Under the pieces are notes generated by a model. That model ran no database searches, was not told the DNA's origin, and saw nothing but the letters and a program-made list of their open reading frames with translations. 64,000 nt of DNA, taken from contig NZ_JACVCU010000005.1 of assembly GCF_014518425.1 (NCBI RefSeq), forward strand, positions 468,015 through 532,014, read 5' to 3'. This stretch comes from Terrabacter sp. MAHUQ-38 (GTDB taxonomy: Bacteria > Actinomycetota > Actinomycetes > Actinomycetales > Dermatophilaceae). Position 1 is the first letter of the stretch, and the number at the start of each line of letters is the position of its first letter. Below are positions 11,547 to 19,844 of this stretch, piece after piece. Both the position numbers and the translations under genes were made by a program.

Positions 11547-12420
11547 GGCGCTGCCTCTCGAGCAGGCCGAACACCGTGCCGACGACCTCGTCGGACGACC
11601 CCAGGCGAGCGTGGTTGATGGCGCGGCGGTCGAGCAGCTCGGTCGTGCGCCGCACCCGCTCGGCCACGGACACGGCATACGCCTGCCTGACCTTGGGGTC
11701 GAGGCGCACCAGGGTGGGCAGCGTGTAGGTGTCGGCCACGTCGTATGCCGTCCGGTCGCCGTCGATGGCCGTGGGGTCGGCGTCCTCGACGGTCAGCCAG
11801 AGGATCTCGTGCTGGACGTGCAGACGGCGGAGCAGCTCGTCCAGTGCGGGGTCGAGCTCCCTGTCGTCAGCGACGACGAGGAGCACGAGCCGGCGGCGGA
11901 CGTTGCGCACGACCCAGCGCAGCTGCGTCGCGAGGTTGCTCTGCTCAGCGCCGAGGACGGTCGACGTGTCGATGGCCCTGAGCAGCAGCTCGAGGTGGGC
12001 CTCGGTGCCGCGCAGGTCGTGGGCGACGGTGGAGCTCGCAGTTCCCCGGACGAGTCCGACGAGGTCGCCGTGGCGCTGCGCGAGGTAGCCGACCAGACCC
12101 GCAGCGGCGATCGCCACCGCCTTCTTCGGCTCCCCGCTGCGCGTCGTGGCGGCCATGCCGCGCCCGGTGTCGATGACGAGCATGAGGTTCTGCTTGCGGG
12201 TCGCAACGTAACGCTTGACGAGCGGCGCCTGGTGCCGGGCCGTGGCGCGCCAGTCGATGTCGCGGACCTCGTCACCCGGCACGTAGTCGCGCAGGTCGTC
12301 GTAGTCGAGGCTGCGACCGTGGAAGACCGACGCGTACTCCCCCTCGAGCAGGCTTCGCGACTTGCGGCGCGCGTGGACGAAGAGCTTGCTCTTCACCCTC
12401 GTCAGGAGCGTCGTCGTCAT
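11533..12420 (-). CDS. DUF58 domain-containing protein
   Basis: 295 residues. The DUF58 signature is clear: DYVPGDEVRDIDWRATARH, then KRYVATRKQNLMLVIDTGRGM, where a VWA-like fold begins. Unlike longer DUF58 proteins it lacks N-terminal transmembrane helices, so it is probably cytoplasmic or peripheral. It is the second gene after moxR (25-base gap) and overlaps the following small membrane protein. DUF58 proteins accompany MoxR ATPases nearly universally; the biochemical function is not established. ATG at 12420 begins directly on a basic segment. Confidence 0.9.
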   Translation of the reverse strand: MTTTLLTRVKSKLFVHARRKSRSLLEGEYASVFHGRSLDYDDLRDYVPGDEVRDIDWRATARHQAPLVKRYVATRKQNLMLVIDTGRGMAATTRSGEPKKAVAIAAAGLVGYLAQRHGDLVGLVRGTASSTVAHDLRGTEAHLELLLRAIDTSTVLGAEQSNLATQLRWVVRNVRRRLVLLVVADDRELDPALDELLRRLHVQHEILWLTVEDADPTAIDGDRTAYDVADTYTLPTLVRLDPKVRQAYAVSVAERVRRTTELLDRRAINHARLGSSDEVVGTVFGLLERQRRARR

Positions 12421-12445
12421 GTCGCGTCTCTCGTGTGAATCCCGT

Positions 12446-13678
12446 TCAGGGAGTGCGGATCCCGTTGACCATCGCGTCGATGATGCTCTCGACCTCGACG
12501 TCGTCGGCGGCCGCCTCGAAGCCGAGCGTCACCCGGTGCCGGAGCACGCGGTGCGTCAGAGCCTTGACGTCGTCGGGCACGACGTGGTTGCGCCCGTCGA
12601 CCAGGGCACGCGCGCGCGCCGCGCTCGTGAAGGCGATGCTCGCTCGGGGGCTCGCACCGAAGTCGACGTAGGAGGCGAGCCGTGGCTCGATGTAGTCGCG
12701 CGGGTGTCGCGTGACGTAGCCGATGCCGACGATGTAGTTGATGATCGCGGGGTCGACGTAGACCCGTCCGACCAGCGCCTGCAGCCGCTTGACGTCGGCG
12801 ACGGAGACGACCGGGTCGGAGGGGCTCATGAAGATGCCGGAGTCGATGCGCCGCAGCACTTCGGCCTCCTCGGCCGGCGACGGGTAGTCGAGGACGTCCT
12901 TGAGCATGAAGCGGTCCATCTGCGCCTCGGGCAGCGGGTAGGTGCCCTCCTGCTCGATGGGGTTCTGTGTCGCGAGGACGAGGAACGGGTCGGGCAGTGC
13001 ATAGCTGCGGTCGCCGATCGAGGTCTGCCGCTCCTGCATGGCCTCGAGCATCGCGGACTGGGTCTTGGCGCTGCTGCGGTTGATCTCGTCGAGGAGCACG
13101 AAGTTGGCGTGGACCGGCCCGAGCTGCGTCTCGAAGGCACCGGTGTGCTGGTTGTAGACCTGCGTGCCGACGATGTCGCTCGGCAGCAGGTCGGGTGTGC
13201 ACTGGATGCGGTGGAAGGTGCCGCCGACGGACTGCGCGACGGTCTGCGCGGCCGTCGTCTTGGCGAGACCGGGGACGCTCTCGAGGAGCACGTGACCGCC
13301 GGTCAGAAGGGCGATGAGGAGTGTCTCCTGCAGCCGCGCCTGCCCGACGACCTTCGAGGCGAAAGCCGTCGAGATCGCCTCGACGGTCTCGCCCGCCCAG
13401 TGCAGCTCGTCAGGGCTGAGGTAGCGGGGCGGGGTGGGGACGGTGTGGTCCGGGGGCGTGTCGATGCCGCCGACGGCGACGTCCTCGTCGGGGGTCTCGG
13501 GCGTGCCGGACAGCTCGCGCGGCTCATCGGGCACCGCCGCCTCCTGCGACCCGGGAAGCTGGACCGTGAAGGTCTCCCCGTGGCCGTCCAGCCGGCCGTT
13601 CGCCTGGCCGTCCGGCTGCTCGGGCAGGTCGGAGCGCTCGTCGGCGACCGACTCCTCTGCATTCACGTTGCCACCCAT
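12446..13678 (-). CDS. moxR: MoxR family AAA+ ATPase
   Basis: 410 residues. An acidic low-complexity N-terminus of about 85 residues precedes the AAA+ core: Walker A as ESVPGLAKTT, Walker B as LLDEINRSS, sensor and arginine-finger region around SYALPDPFLVLATQNPIEQEGTYPLPEAQ, and a C-terminal lid with GASPRASIAF. MoxR ATPases act as chaperones that assemble or activate partner complexes, often through VWA proteins, which here follow directly. The ATG at 13678 has AGAAGGGGA just upstream; a longer open frame has no such site. It is the first gene of a six-gene operon reaching 8238. Confidence 0.93.
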   Translation of the reverse strand: MGGNVNAEESVADERSDLPEQPDGQANGRLDGHGETFTVQLPGSQEAAVPDEPRELSGTPETPDEDVAVGGIDTPPDHTVPTPPRYLSPDELHWAGETVEAISTAFASKVVGQARLQETLLIALLTGGHVLLESVPGLAKTTAAQTVAQSVGGTFHRIQCTPDLLPSDIVGTQVYNQHTGAFETQLGPVHANFVLLDEINRSSAKTQSAMLEAMQERQTSIGDRSYALPDPFLVLATQNPIEQEGTYPLPEAQMDRFMLKDVLDYPSPAEEAEVLRRIDSGIFMSPSDPVVSVADVKRLQALVGRVYVDPAIINYIVGIGYVTRHPRDYIEPRLASYVDFGASPRASIAFTSAARARALVDGRNHVVPDDVKALTHRVLRHRVTLGFEAAADDVEVESIIDAMVNGIRTP

Positions 13679-13809
13679 CGATTCCCCTTCTCGACGCGTA
13701 CCGGCGGAGGGAGTCGCGCCGGCAGGGACACATCGTAAGCACGGCTTGCTGTGCGCCGCGGGCGGTCCGGGCACCCTGCCCAGGTCGCTGGGGCGCGGGA
13801 CAGGACGGG

Positions 13810-15945
13810 TCAGGCGTCGATGCGCTCGCGGTCGACCTCGGCCGCGGACTCGATGATGAAGTCCTTGCGAGGTGCGACCTCGTTGCCCATGAGCAGCTCG
13901 AAGACGCGCTCGGCCGCCTCGAGATCGCGCATCGTCACCTTGCGCAAGGTGCGGTGACGGGGGTCCATCGTCGTGTCGGCGAGCTGGTCGGCGTCCATCT
14001 CACCGAGGCCCTTGTAGCGCTGCATCGGCTGCTTGATCTTCTTGCCGGACTTCTCGATCCGGGTCACGGTGCGGCGCATCTCGAGCTCGTTGTAGGTGTA
14101 GATGAGCTCGTTCTTCTTGGCGCCCGCGTTGATCACCTCGAGGCGGTGCAGCGGCGGCATGGCCGCGTAGACACGTCCGGCGTCGACGAGGGGACGCATG
14201 TAGCGGAAGAACAGCGTCAGCAGCAGGGTGCGGATGTGGGCGCCGTCGACGTCGGCGTCGGTCATGATGATGACCTTGCCGTAGCGGGCGGCCGACAGGT
14301 CGAAGCTGCGGCCCGACCCCGCGCCGATCACCTGGATGATCGAGGCGCACTCGGCGTTCTTGAGCATGTCGGAGACCGACGCCTTCTGGACGTTGAGGAT
14401 CTTGCCGCGGATCGGCAGCAGGGCCTGGAACTCGGAGTTGCGGGCCTCCTTGGCGGTACCCATGGCCGAGTCGCCCTCGACGATGAACAGCTCCGAGCGG
14501 TCGACGTCGGTGGTGCGGCAGTCGCGCAGCTTCGAGGGCAGGGTCGAGCTCTCGAGGGCGTTCTTGCGGCGCTGCGTCTCCTTGTGCAGCCGCGCGCTGA
14601 TGCGCGACTTCATCTCCGAGACGACCTTCTCGAGGAGCAGGGCGGCCTGGGCCTTGTCGCCGCGCTTCGTCGACGTGAGGCGGTCGGTGAGCTCCTTCTC
14701 GACGACGCGCGCGACGATGGCACGGACCGCGTTGGTGCCGAGGACCTCCTTGGTCTGCCCCTCGAACTGCGGCTCGGCGAGGCGCACCGTGACGACGGCT
14801 GTCATCCCGGCGAGCACGTCGTCCTTCTCCGGCTTGTCGTTGCCGACCTTGAGGCGCCGCGCGTTGACCTCGAGCTGCTTGCGGAACACCTTGAGCAGCG
14901 ACTGCTCGAAGCCGGCGACGTGCGTGCCGCCCTTGGGCGTCGTGATGATGTTGACGAAGGACTGGACCCTCGTGTCGTAGCCCTGGCCCCAGCGCAGCGC
15001 CACCTCGACGGCGCACTCGCGCTCGAGCTCGGTCGGCGTCATGTGGCCGTTGACGTCGAGGACCGGGACGGTCTCGGTGAACGTGCCCGAGCCCTCGAGC
15101 CGCCACACGTCGGTGATCGGGGTGTCGGGTGCGAGGAACTCGACGAAGTCGGTGATGCCGCCCTCGTGCTGGAAGACCTCCTCGATGGGGCCCTCCTCGC
15201 CGGGGGTCCCCTTGAGGCGGCGCTCGTCGCGGATGACGAGTCGCAGCCCGGGCACGAGGAACGACGTCTGGCGCGCGCGCCCGAGGATCGCGTCGTAGTC
15301 GAGCTCGGCGTCCTTGATGAAGATCTGGCGGTCGGGCCAGAAGCGCACGCGAGAGCCCGTCACACCCCGCCTGGCCTTGCCCACGACCGGGAGCGCGCTC
15401 TTCTTCTCGTAGGGCGTGAACGGGGCCTCGGGCGAGTGCACGGCCCCCTTCGCGTCGGTGAAGGTGCCGGGCTCGCCGCGACGGAAGCTCATGCCGTACG
15501 TCTTGCCGACGCGGTCGACCTCGACGTCGAGCCGGGAGGAGAGGGCGTTGACGACGGAGGCGCCGACGCCGTGGAGGCCGCCCGTGGCGGCGTACGACGC
15601 GCCGCCGAACTTGCCACCGGCGTGCAGCTTGGTGAAGACGACCTCGACGCCGGAGAGCCCCGTGCGCGGCTCGATGTCCACGGGGATGCCGCGACCGTTG
15701 TCACGCACCTCGATGGACCCGTCGGAACCGAGGATCACCTGGATGTCGGTGCACACGCCCGCCAGGGCCTCGTCGACGGCGTTGTCGATGATCTCCCAGA
15801 GGCAGTGCATGAGACCGCGCTGGTCGGTCGAGCCGATGTACATGCCGGGACGCTTGCGCACGGCCTCGAGGCCCTCGAGGACCTGGAGGTGGCGCGCGGT
15901 GTAGTCGCCGTTGCCGGAGGGAGCGGGACGGGAGGCGGAGGCCAC
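13810..15945 (-). CDS. parE: Type IIA DNA topoisomerase subunit B (topoisomerase IV ParE type)
   Basis: 711 residues with a GHKL ATPase domain (EIIDNAVDEAL, DNGRGIPVD, GGLHGVGASVVNAL), a transducer, and a TOPRIM domain containing EGDSAMGTAKEARN and the metal-binding DADVDGAHIRTLLLTLFFRYMRPL. EGDSAM with AKEARN, rather than EGDSAGGSAK, marks it as the second actinobacterial B subunit. It supplies ATP hydrolysis to the ParC-type subunit at 4638. The GTG start at 15945 sits about 14 residues before the conserved YTARHLQVLEGLEAVRKRPGMY. The following moxR gene is 131 bases downstream and likely has its own promoter. Confidence 0.93.
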   Translation of the reverse strand: MASASRPAPSGNGDYTARHLQVLEGLEAVRKRPGMYIGSTDQRGLMHCLWEIIDNAVDEALAGVCTDIQVILGSDGSIEVRDNGRGIPVDIEPRTGLSGVEVVFTKLHAGGKFGGASYAATGGLHGVGASVVNALSSRLDVEVDRVGKTYGMSFRRGEPGTFTDAKGAVHSPEAPFTPYEKKSALPVVGKARRGVTGSRVRFWPDRQIFIKDAELDYDAILGRARQTSFLVPGLRLVIRDERRLKGTPGEEGPIEEVFQHEGGITDFVEFLAPDTPITDVWRLEGSGTFTETVPVLDVNGHMTPTELERECAVEVALRWGQGYDTRVQSFVNIITTPKGGTHVAGFEQSLLKVFRKQLEVNARRLKVGNDKPEKDDVLAGMTAVVTVRLAEPQFEGQTKEVLGTNAVRAIVARVVEKELTDRLTSTKRGDKAQAALLLEKVVSEMKSRISARLHKETQRRKNALESSTLPSKLRDCRTTDVDRSELFIVEGDSAMGTAKEARNSEFQALLPIRGKILNVQKASVSDMLKNAECASIIQVIGAGSGRSFDLSAARYGKVIIMTDADVDGAHIRTLLLTLFFRYMRPLVDAGRVYAAMPPLHRLEVINAGAKKNELIYTYNELEMRRTVTRIEKSGKKIKQPMQRYKGLGEMDADQLADTTMDPRHRTLRKVTMRDLEAAERVFELLMGNEVAPRKDFIIESAAEVDRERIDA

Positions 15946-16357
15946 GGTGTGTCGATCTCTTTCGGTCGGTGAGCGGCCAGCGGTCGGGCTGTGGGGGCTG
16001 GCAGGGGAAGCCTAGCCACCCGCGCCGACGGCTCTCGGGAGGCTCGCTGGACCCAGGGTGACGCAGGTCACCGGCCGGCAGCGGCGACGAGGACCGGTGC
16101 CCACCCAAGCCGCTCGAACCGTCGCAAAGCGACCCGTCGCAATCCGTATCGCCCGCCGGCGGCGAATCACTGACACGTAACGATGTTGCTGCGCAGGGTG
16201 TCTCATCTTCCGAGCCTGACCTTCGGGAAGGATTCCACGTGATTCACTGTTGGAACAGCCGCGAAGCAAGGCCGGTGCACCGAATGGACCGTTCGAGCGT
16301 CGTAGGTACATGACAGGGTTTCCCTTACGGGGACCCCCGAGGGAGGAAAGAGGCGAA
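15946..16357. other. 412-base divergent intergenic region between parE and the DUF7455 gene
   Basis: No open reading frame here looks coding. It holds the start regions for both neighbours. The clearest element is a direct repeat CCGTCGCAA at 16119-16127 and 16134-16142. The plus-strand part nearest the DUF7455 gene ends in a strong GGGAGGAAAGAGG ribosome-binding site (16341-16353). I could not identify a confident -35/-10 pair. Confidence 0.6.
16119..16142. repeat. Direct repeat CCGTCGCAA x2 in the parE/DUF7455 intergenic region
   Basis: Two identical 9-base copies start 15 bases apart, about one and a half helical turns. It may be a regulator site; no known consensus came to mind. Confidence 0.5.
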
Positions 16358-16588
16358 ATGACGATGACGACAGCACTGGCACCCGAACTGACCGCTGCTG
16401 ACCGCTGCGACCGATGTGGGGCTCAGGCCTACATCCGCGCCCGCCTCGTTTCCGGCGGAGAGCTGCTCTTCTGCGCTCACCACGGTCGGGAGCACCTCCC
16501 GGCCCTGAAGGTCAAGGCGATCGACATCCGCGACGAGACGGAACGGCTCAACGAGATCCCGGTCTCGGCGCCCGTGGACGAGCGCTGA
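16358..16588 (+). CDS. DUF7455 family small zinc-ribbon-like protein
   Basis: 76 residues. CDRCGAQAYIRA followed by FCAHHGREH makes a CxxC plus Cys-His-His pattern, a likely zinc ribbon. This small family is widespread in actinobacteria, often near sigma factor or topoisomerase B genes, as here next to parE; function unknown. The ATG at 16358 has a near-ideal ribosome-binding site (GGGAGGAAAGAGG) 5-10 bases upstream, so a longer upstream frame from 16250 is not needed. Confidence 0.85.
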   Translation: MTMTTALAPELTAADRCDRCGAQAYIRARLVSGGELLFCAHHGREHLPALKVKAIDIRDETERLNEIPVSAPVDER

Positions 16589-16659
16589 CCCAGCAGACGA
16601 CTTCCGACCCGGCCCTTTCCTGACCTCGACCCAGACCCCGTACGCCGCCGACGGCCACC

Positions 16660-17148
16660 GTGATCACCGCGACGAACGTCATCGTCCTGCTCGCGATGCT
16701 CCTGGGAACCGTCGGCATCGTCGTCCCGGTGCTTCCGGGACTGTTGGTGGTCTGGGGTGCGACGCTCGTGTGGGCGTTCGAACGTCAGGACGGGCCGGGT
16801 TGGCTCGTCTTCGGCGTTGCGACGGTGCTGTATGCCGTGGGCTTCGTGTCGCAGTACCTCGTCCCCGGGCGTCGGATGAGGTCCGCGGGGGTCCAGGGTG
16901 GCGTCGTCGCGGTCGCCCTCGCGGTCGCGGTCGTCGGCTTCTTCGTCGTCCCCGTGGTCGGTGCGCCCCTCGGCTTCGTCCTCGCCGTCTACCTGATCGA
17001 GCGGGTCAAGCACCGCGAGCACGTCGCGGCCCGGCGGGCGACGCTCGAGGCGGTCCGGGCCGTGGCCCTCAACATCGGCATCGAGCTGGCGACGGCGTTC
17101 GCGATCATCGCGACCTGGGCGGCAGCGGTCTACCTGACCCGCCCCTGA
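16660..17148 (+). CDS. DUF456 family integral membrane protein
   Basis: 162 residues, almost entirely hydrophobic, with four to five transmembrane helices beginning at VIVLLAMLLGTVGIVVPVLPGLLVVWGA, the characteristic Gly/Pro-rich DUF456 opening. A short basic loop (ERVKHREHVAARRAT) precedes the last helices. Function of the family is unknown. GTG start at 16660. It converges on the DUF3040 gene with a strong shared terminator between them. Confidence 0.88.
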   Translation: MITATNVIVLLAMLLGTVGIVVPVLPGLLVVWGATLVWAFERQDGPGWLVFGVATVLYAVGFVSQYLVPGRRMRSAGVQGGVVAVALAVAVVGFFVVPVVGAPLGFVLAVYLIERVKHREHVAARRATLEAVRAVALNIGIELATAFAIIATWAAAVYLTRP

Positions 17149-17195
17149 CCTGACCGGCGCGCGACGGGCGAGACCGTTCGCGGCGCCGCACGAGA

Positions 17196-17223
17196 AGGAC
17201 CCCGACGAATCCGTCGGGGTCCT
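17196..17223. terminator. Bidirectional intrinsic terminator
   Basis: A 12-bp perfect inverted repeat, AGGACCCCGACG and its complement, around an AATC loop, followed by CGTTCGT. It lies between converging DUF456 and DUF3040 genes. Confidence 0.8.
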
Positions 17224-17239
17224 CGTTCGTCTGGGGTGC

Positions 17240-17638
17240 TCACCACTGGTCGCGGCGGCGCTTCTCCCAGCGTTCCTCGAGGCGTTCCATGAACGTGCCC
17301 TGGCGCGCAGTGCCGGCCTTGGCCTTGCCGGCGCGCGGCTTCGGCGTGCCGTCGGCGTCGACGGCGGCGAGCTTCGTCTTGGAGGGCGTGATCGCGTAGA
17401 CGATGCCGGCGACCATGATCGCGAAACCGACCGCACCCAGCCAGATGACGCTGCTCATGGCCGAGAAGATGACGAGCCCGAGTCCGGCGACGCCTGCGAT
17501 GACCCCCGCGACGACACGCCCACGCCCCACTCCACGCGAGTTGGTCTTCTGGATCCGCGACGCGAATCGCGGGTCCTCGGCGTAGAGGGCTTCCTCCATC
17601 TGCTGGAGGAGGGCCTCCTCGTGTTCCGAGAGTGCCAC
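17240..17638 (-). CDS. DUF3040 domain-containing membrane protein
   Basis: 132 residues. Begins with ALSEHEEALLQQMEEALYAEDPRFA, the defining DUF3040 helix, followed by two transmembrane segments (VVAGVIAGVAGLGLVIFSA and WLGAVGFAIMVAGIVYAI) and a basic cytoplasmic tail ending in RLEERWEKRRRDQW. Function unknown; the family is common in actinobacteria. The GTG at 17638 places the conserved motif at the N-terminus and has GGGAGG six bases upstream, which rules against the longer frame. Confidence 0.9.
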   Translation of the reverse strand: MALSEHEEALLQQMEEALYAEDPRFASRIQKTNSRGVGRGRVVAGVIAGVAGLGLVIFSAMSSVIWLGAVGFAIMVAGIVYAITPSKTKLAAVDADGTPKPRAGKAKAGTARQGTFMERLEERWEKRRRDQW

Positions 17639-17711
17639 TCGGCACCTCCCTGTGCGATCTCGACTGTGCCCGAATCGTATGTCGGAAACGGCCGACACGG
17701 ACTTCTTTCCT

Positions 17712-18971
17712 TCAGGATAAGTCGCGCCGCTCCCGTTGGGAACCCGAGGGTCGGTCAGGCATGAGGCTGGCAGGTCGCACCGAGCCGGCACCGAACCTCG
17801 CACTCGCCCGGTCGACCGCGCGGTCGGCCTCACGCCACCCGTGTTCGGGCTCGTCGAGGGTCGCCTGGATGGGGGCGACGGCCGACGGGACGAGGCCCTC
17901 GAGGCGCACTCCGACGAGCCGGATGCGGGCCCGCTGCAGGCCGAGGCGGTCGTAGAGCTCGCGCGCGGTCGCGAAGATGTCGCGCGAGACGTCGGTGTGG
18001 TGGCGCAGGGTCTTGGCGCGGGTGATCGTCGTGAAGTCGGCGAACCGGACCTTGATCGACACGGTGCGGCCCATCATCCCGGCGGACCGGGCCCGTGCCG
18101 CCGTGCGGTCGGACAGGCGCAGCAGCTCGCGGTGGATCCGCACGGGGTCGTCGATGTCGTGGGCGAAGGTCTCGTCGGCACCGATCGACTTCTCGCGCCG
18201 CTCGGGAACGACGGAGCGAGGGTCGCGTCCCCACGCGAGGTCGTGCAGGCTGCGGCCGGCGACGTCACCGAGAGCGCGCTGGAGCGTCTCGACCGGGGTG
18301 TGGGCGAGGTCGGCGACGGTGCGCAGGCCGAGCCGGTGCAGGTGCTCCTCGGTCTTGTCACCGACGCCCCAGATCGCACCGACGGGCAGCTGGTGCAGGA
18401 AGGAGACGACCTCGTCGCGCGGCACGACGATGAGTCCGTCGGGCTTGGCCAGGTTGGAGGCGAGCTTGGCCACGAACTTCGTCGAGGCGACGCCCACCGA
18501 GCACGTGATGCCCTGCTCGTCGGCGATGGTGTCGCGCAGCTGCTCCGCGATGTGCGTGGGACGGCCGAGGCGGCGTACGGCCCCGGAGACGTCGAGGAAC
18601 GCCTCGTCGAGCGAGAGCGGTTCGACGCTGTCGGTGATCGTGGCGAAGGTCGCCATGACGGCCTCGGAGATGGCGGCGTAGCGGCGGTGGTCGGGCTCGA
18701 TGATGACGGCCTGGGGGCAGAGCCGCTGGGCGCGCGCCATCGGCATGGCCGAGGTGACGCCGAACGCGCGCGCCTCGTAGGTCGCCGAGAGCACCACCGA
18801 GCGGCCGCCCGCTCCGCCGATGATGACGGGCTTGCCGCGCAGGTCGGGACGCGAGATGAGCGACGCGGACGCGTAGAAGGCGTCCATGTCTACGTGCAGC
18901 ACGGTGCACCCGGTGTCGTCGGGTGGCTCGGCGCTCCCTCGCGTCGGGGCGGTGAACTGGCGGCGGCTCAC
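17712..18971 (-). CDS. dinB: DNA polymerase IV (Y-family, DinB)
   Basis: 419 residues with complete Y-family catalytic motifs: HVDMDAFYAS (metal-binding Asps), SLDEAFLDVSG (Asp-Glu pair) and SVGVASTKFVAKLASNLAKPDG. A helix-hairpin-helix region (VGDKTEEHLHRLGLRTVADLA) and little-finger domain follow. It copies damaged templates with low fidelity. I see no clear C-terminal clamp-binding QLxLF motif, so processivity contacts may be internal or altered. It is the last gene of a run with the methyltransferase and DnaE2-type polymerase, 45 bases behind the methyltransferase, and may share the LexA-controlled promoter at 24.75 kb. Confidence 0.93.
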   Translation of the reverse strand: MSRRQFTAPTRGSAEPPDDTGCTVLHVDMDAFYASASLISRPDLRGKPVIIGGAGGRSVVLSATYEARAFGVTSAMPMARAQRLCPQAVIIEPDHRRYAAISEAVMATFATITDSVEPLSLDEAFLDVSGAVRRLGRPTHIAEQLRDTIADEQGITCSVGVASTKFVAKLASNLAKPDGLIVVPRDEVVSFLHQLPVGAIWGVGDKTEEHLHRLGLRTVADLAHTPVETLQRALGDVAGRSLHDLAWGRDPRSVVPERREKSIGADETFAHDIDDPVRIHRELLRLSDRTAARARSAGMMGRTVSIKVRFADFTTITRAKTLRHHTDVSRDIFATARELYDRLGLQRARIRLVGVRLEGLVPSAVAPIQATLDEPEHGWREADRAVDRASARFGAGSVRPASLMPDRPSGSQRERRDLS

Positions 18972-19016
18972 GGCCGGGCCCCCACGGAGGAGCCCGCCCG
19001 GAGACCGGCGACGAGG

Positions 19017-19781
19017 TCAGTCGCGACGGGCGACGACGTGCAGGGCATTGCCGAGCGTCCGGAGGAACTCGCGGCCGGGACCGGAGACGAGCAGGTCGTC
19101 GAGCTCGGCCAGGGCGAGACGGTCGGCCTCCGAGTCGATGAGCGAGGCGGGCACGAGATGACCGAAGATGTTCGTGCCACGCACGCGGACGTCGGTGAAG
19201 CCGGCGTCGGCGAGCAGGGACTCGAGCTGCTCGACGTCGAAGCGGCGCGGCAGCGGGTCGGTGCTCCCCCATCGCCCGGACGGGTCGACGAGGGCGGTTC
19301 GGGCTTGCGTGAACTCACCGGCGATCGCCTTGGCGAAGACGACGGAGAGCCGGCCGGAGACGAGGAGCGAGAGGACGCCGCCCTCGCCGAGGGCGTTCGC
19401 GATGGCGCGGAGCGTCGCCGCGGGGTCGTCGACGAACTCGAGGGTGCCGTGGCAGCACGCCAGGTCGACGTGGCGTCCGGCGAGGAGTGCATCGAGCGAG
19501 TCACCGTCGCCCTGCACCCCGGTGACACGGTCGACGATGCCGGCCTCGCGGGCACGGCGGGCGAGCGCCGCGAGGGCGTCGGGGCTGGGATCGACCACGG
19601 TGACCCGGTGACCGGCCTCGGCGAGCGGGACGGCGACACCGCCGGTGCCTCCCCCGAGGTCGAGCACCTCGAGGGGACGGCCGAGGCGGGCCCCGCACTC
19701 GTCGGCGATGCGACCCACCGCTGAGACCACGGCCGACGGTCGCACCCCTCCACGTCGCTGGGGTCGCTGCTCGTCAGGCAC
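19017..19781 (-). CDS. Class I SAM-dependent methyltransferase
   Basis: 254 residues with a Rossmann-like SAM-binding core: VLDLGGGTGGVAVPLAEAGHRVTVVDPS (motif I to acidic loop), VQGDGDSLDALLAG, and ACCHGTLEFVDDPAATLRAIANAL (post-I/IV region). The C-terminal part (DVEQLESLLADAGFTDVRVRG) is usual for small-molecule methyltransferases of the UbiE/SmtA type; the acceptor is not predictable. GTG start with GGAGGA seven bases upstream. It sits between dnaE2 and dinB on the same strand, which is unusual for a mutagenesis operon. Confidence 0.88.
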   Translation of the reverse strand: MPDEQRPQRRGGVRPSAVVSAVGRIADECGARLGRPLEVLDLGGGTGGVAVPLAEAGHRVTVVDPSPDALAALARRAREAGIVDRVTGVQGDGDSLDALLAGRHVDLACCHGTLEFVDDPAATLRAIANALGEGGVLSLLVSGRLSVVFAKAIAGEFTQARTALVDPSGRWGSTDPLPRRFDVEQLESLLADAGFTDVRVRGTNIFGHLVPASLIDSEADRLALAELDDLLVSGPGREFLRTLGNALHVVARRD

Positions 19782-19798
19782 GGGGTCCTCCGTCTGGG

Positions 19799-19836
19799 AA
19801 CGTGGTTCGCGTGGTTGCGCATGTGGTTCGTGTGCG
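19799..19836. repeat. Imperfect short repeats (GTGGTTCG-like) between dnaE2 and the methyltransferase gene
   Basis: The spacer contains GTGGTTCG, GTGGTTGCG and GTGGTTCG spaced 12-13 bases apart. The spacing is close to a helical turn, but no matching regulator is known to me. Confidence 0.4.
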
Positions 19837-19844
19837 TCCTCACC

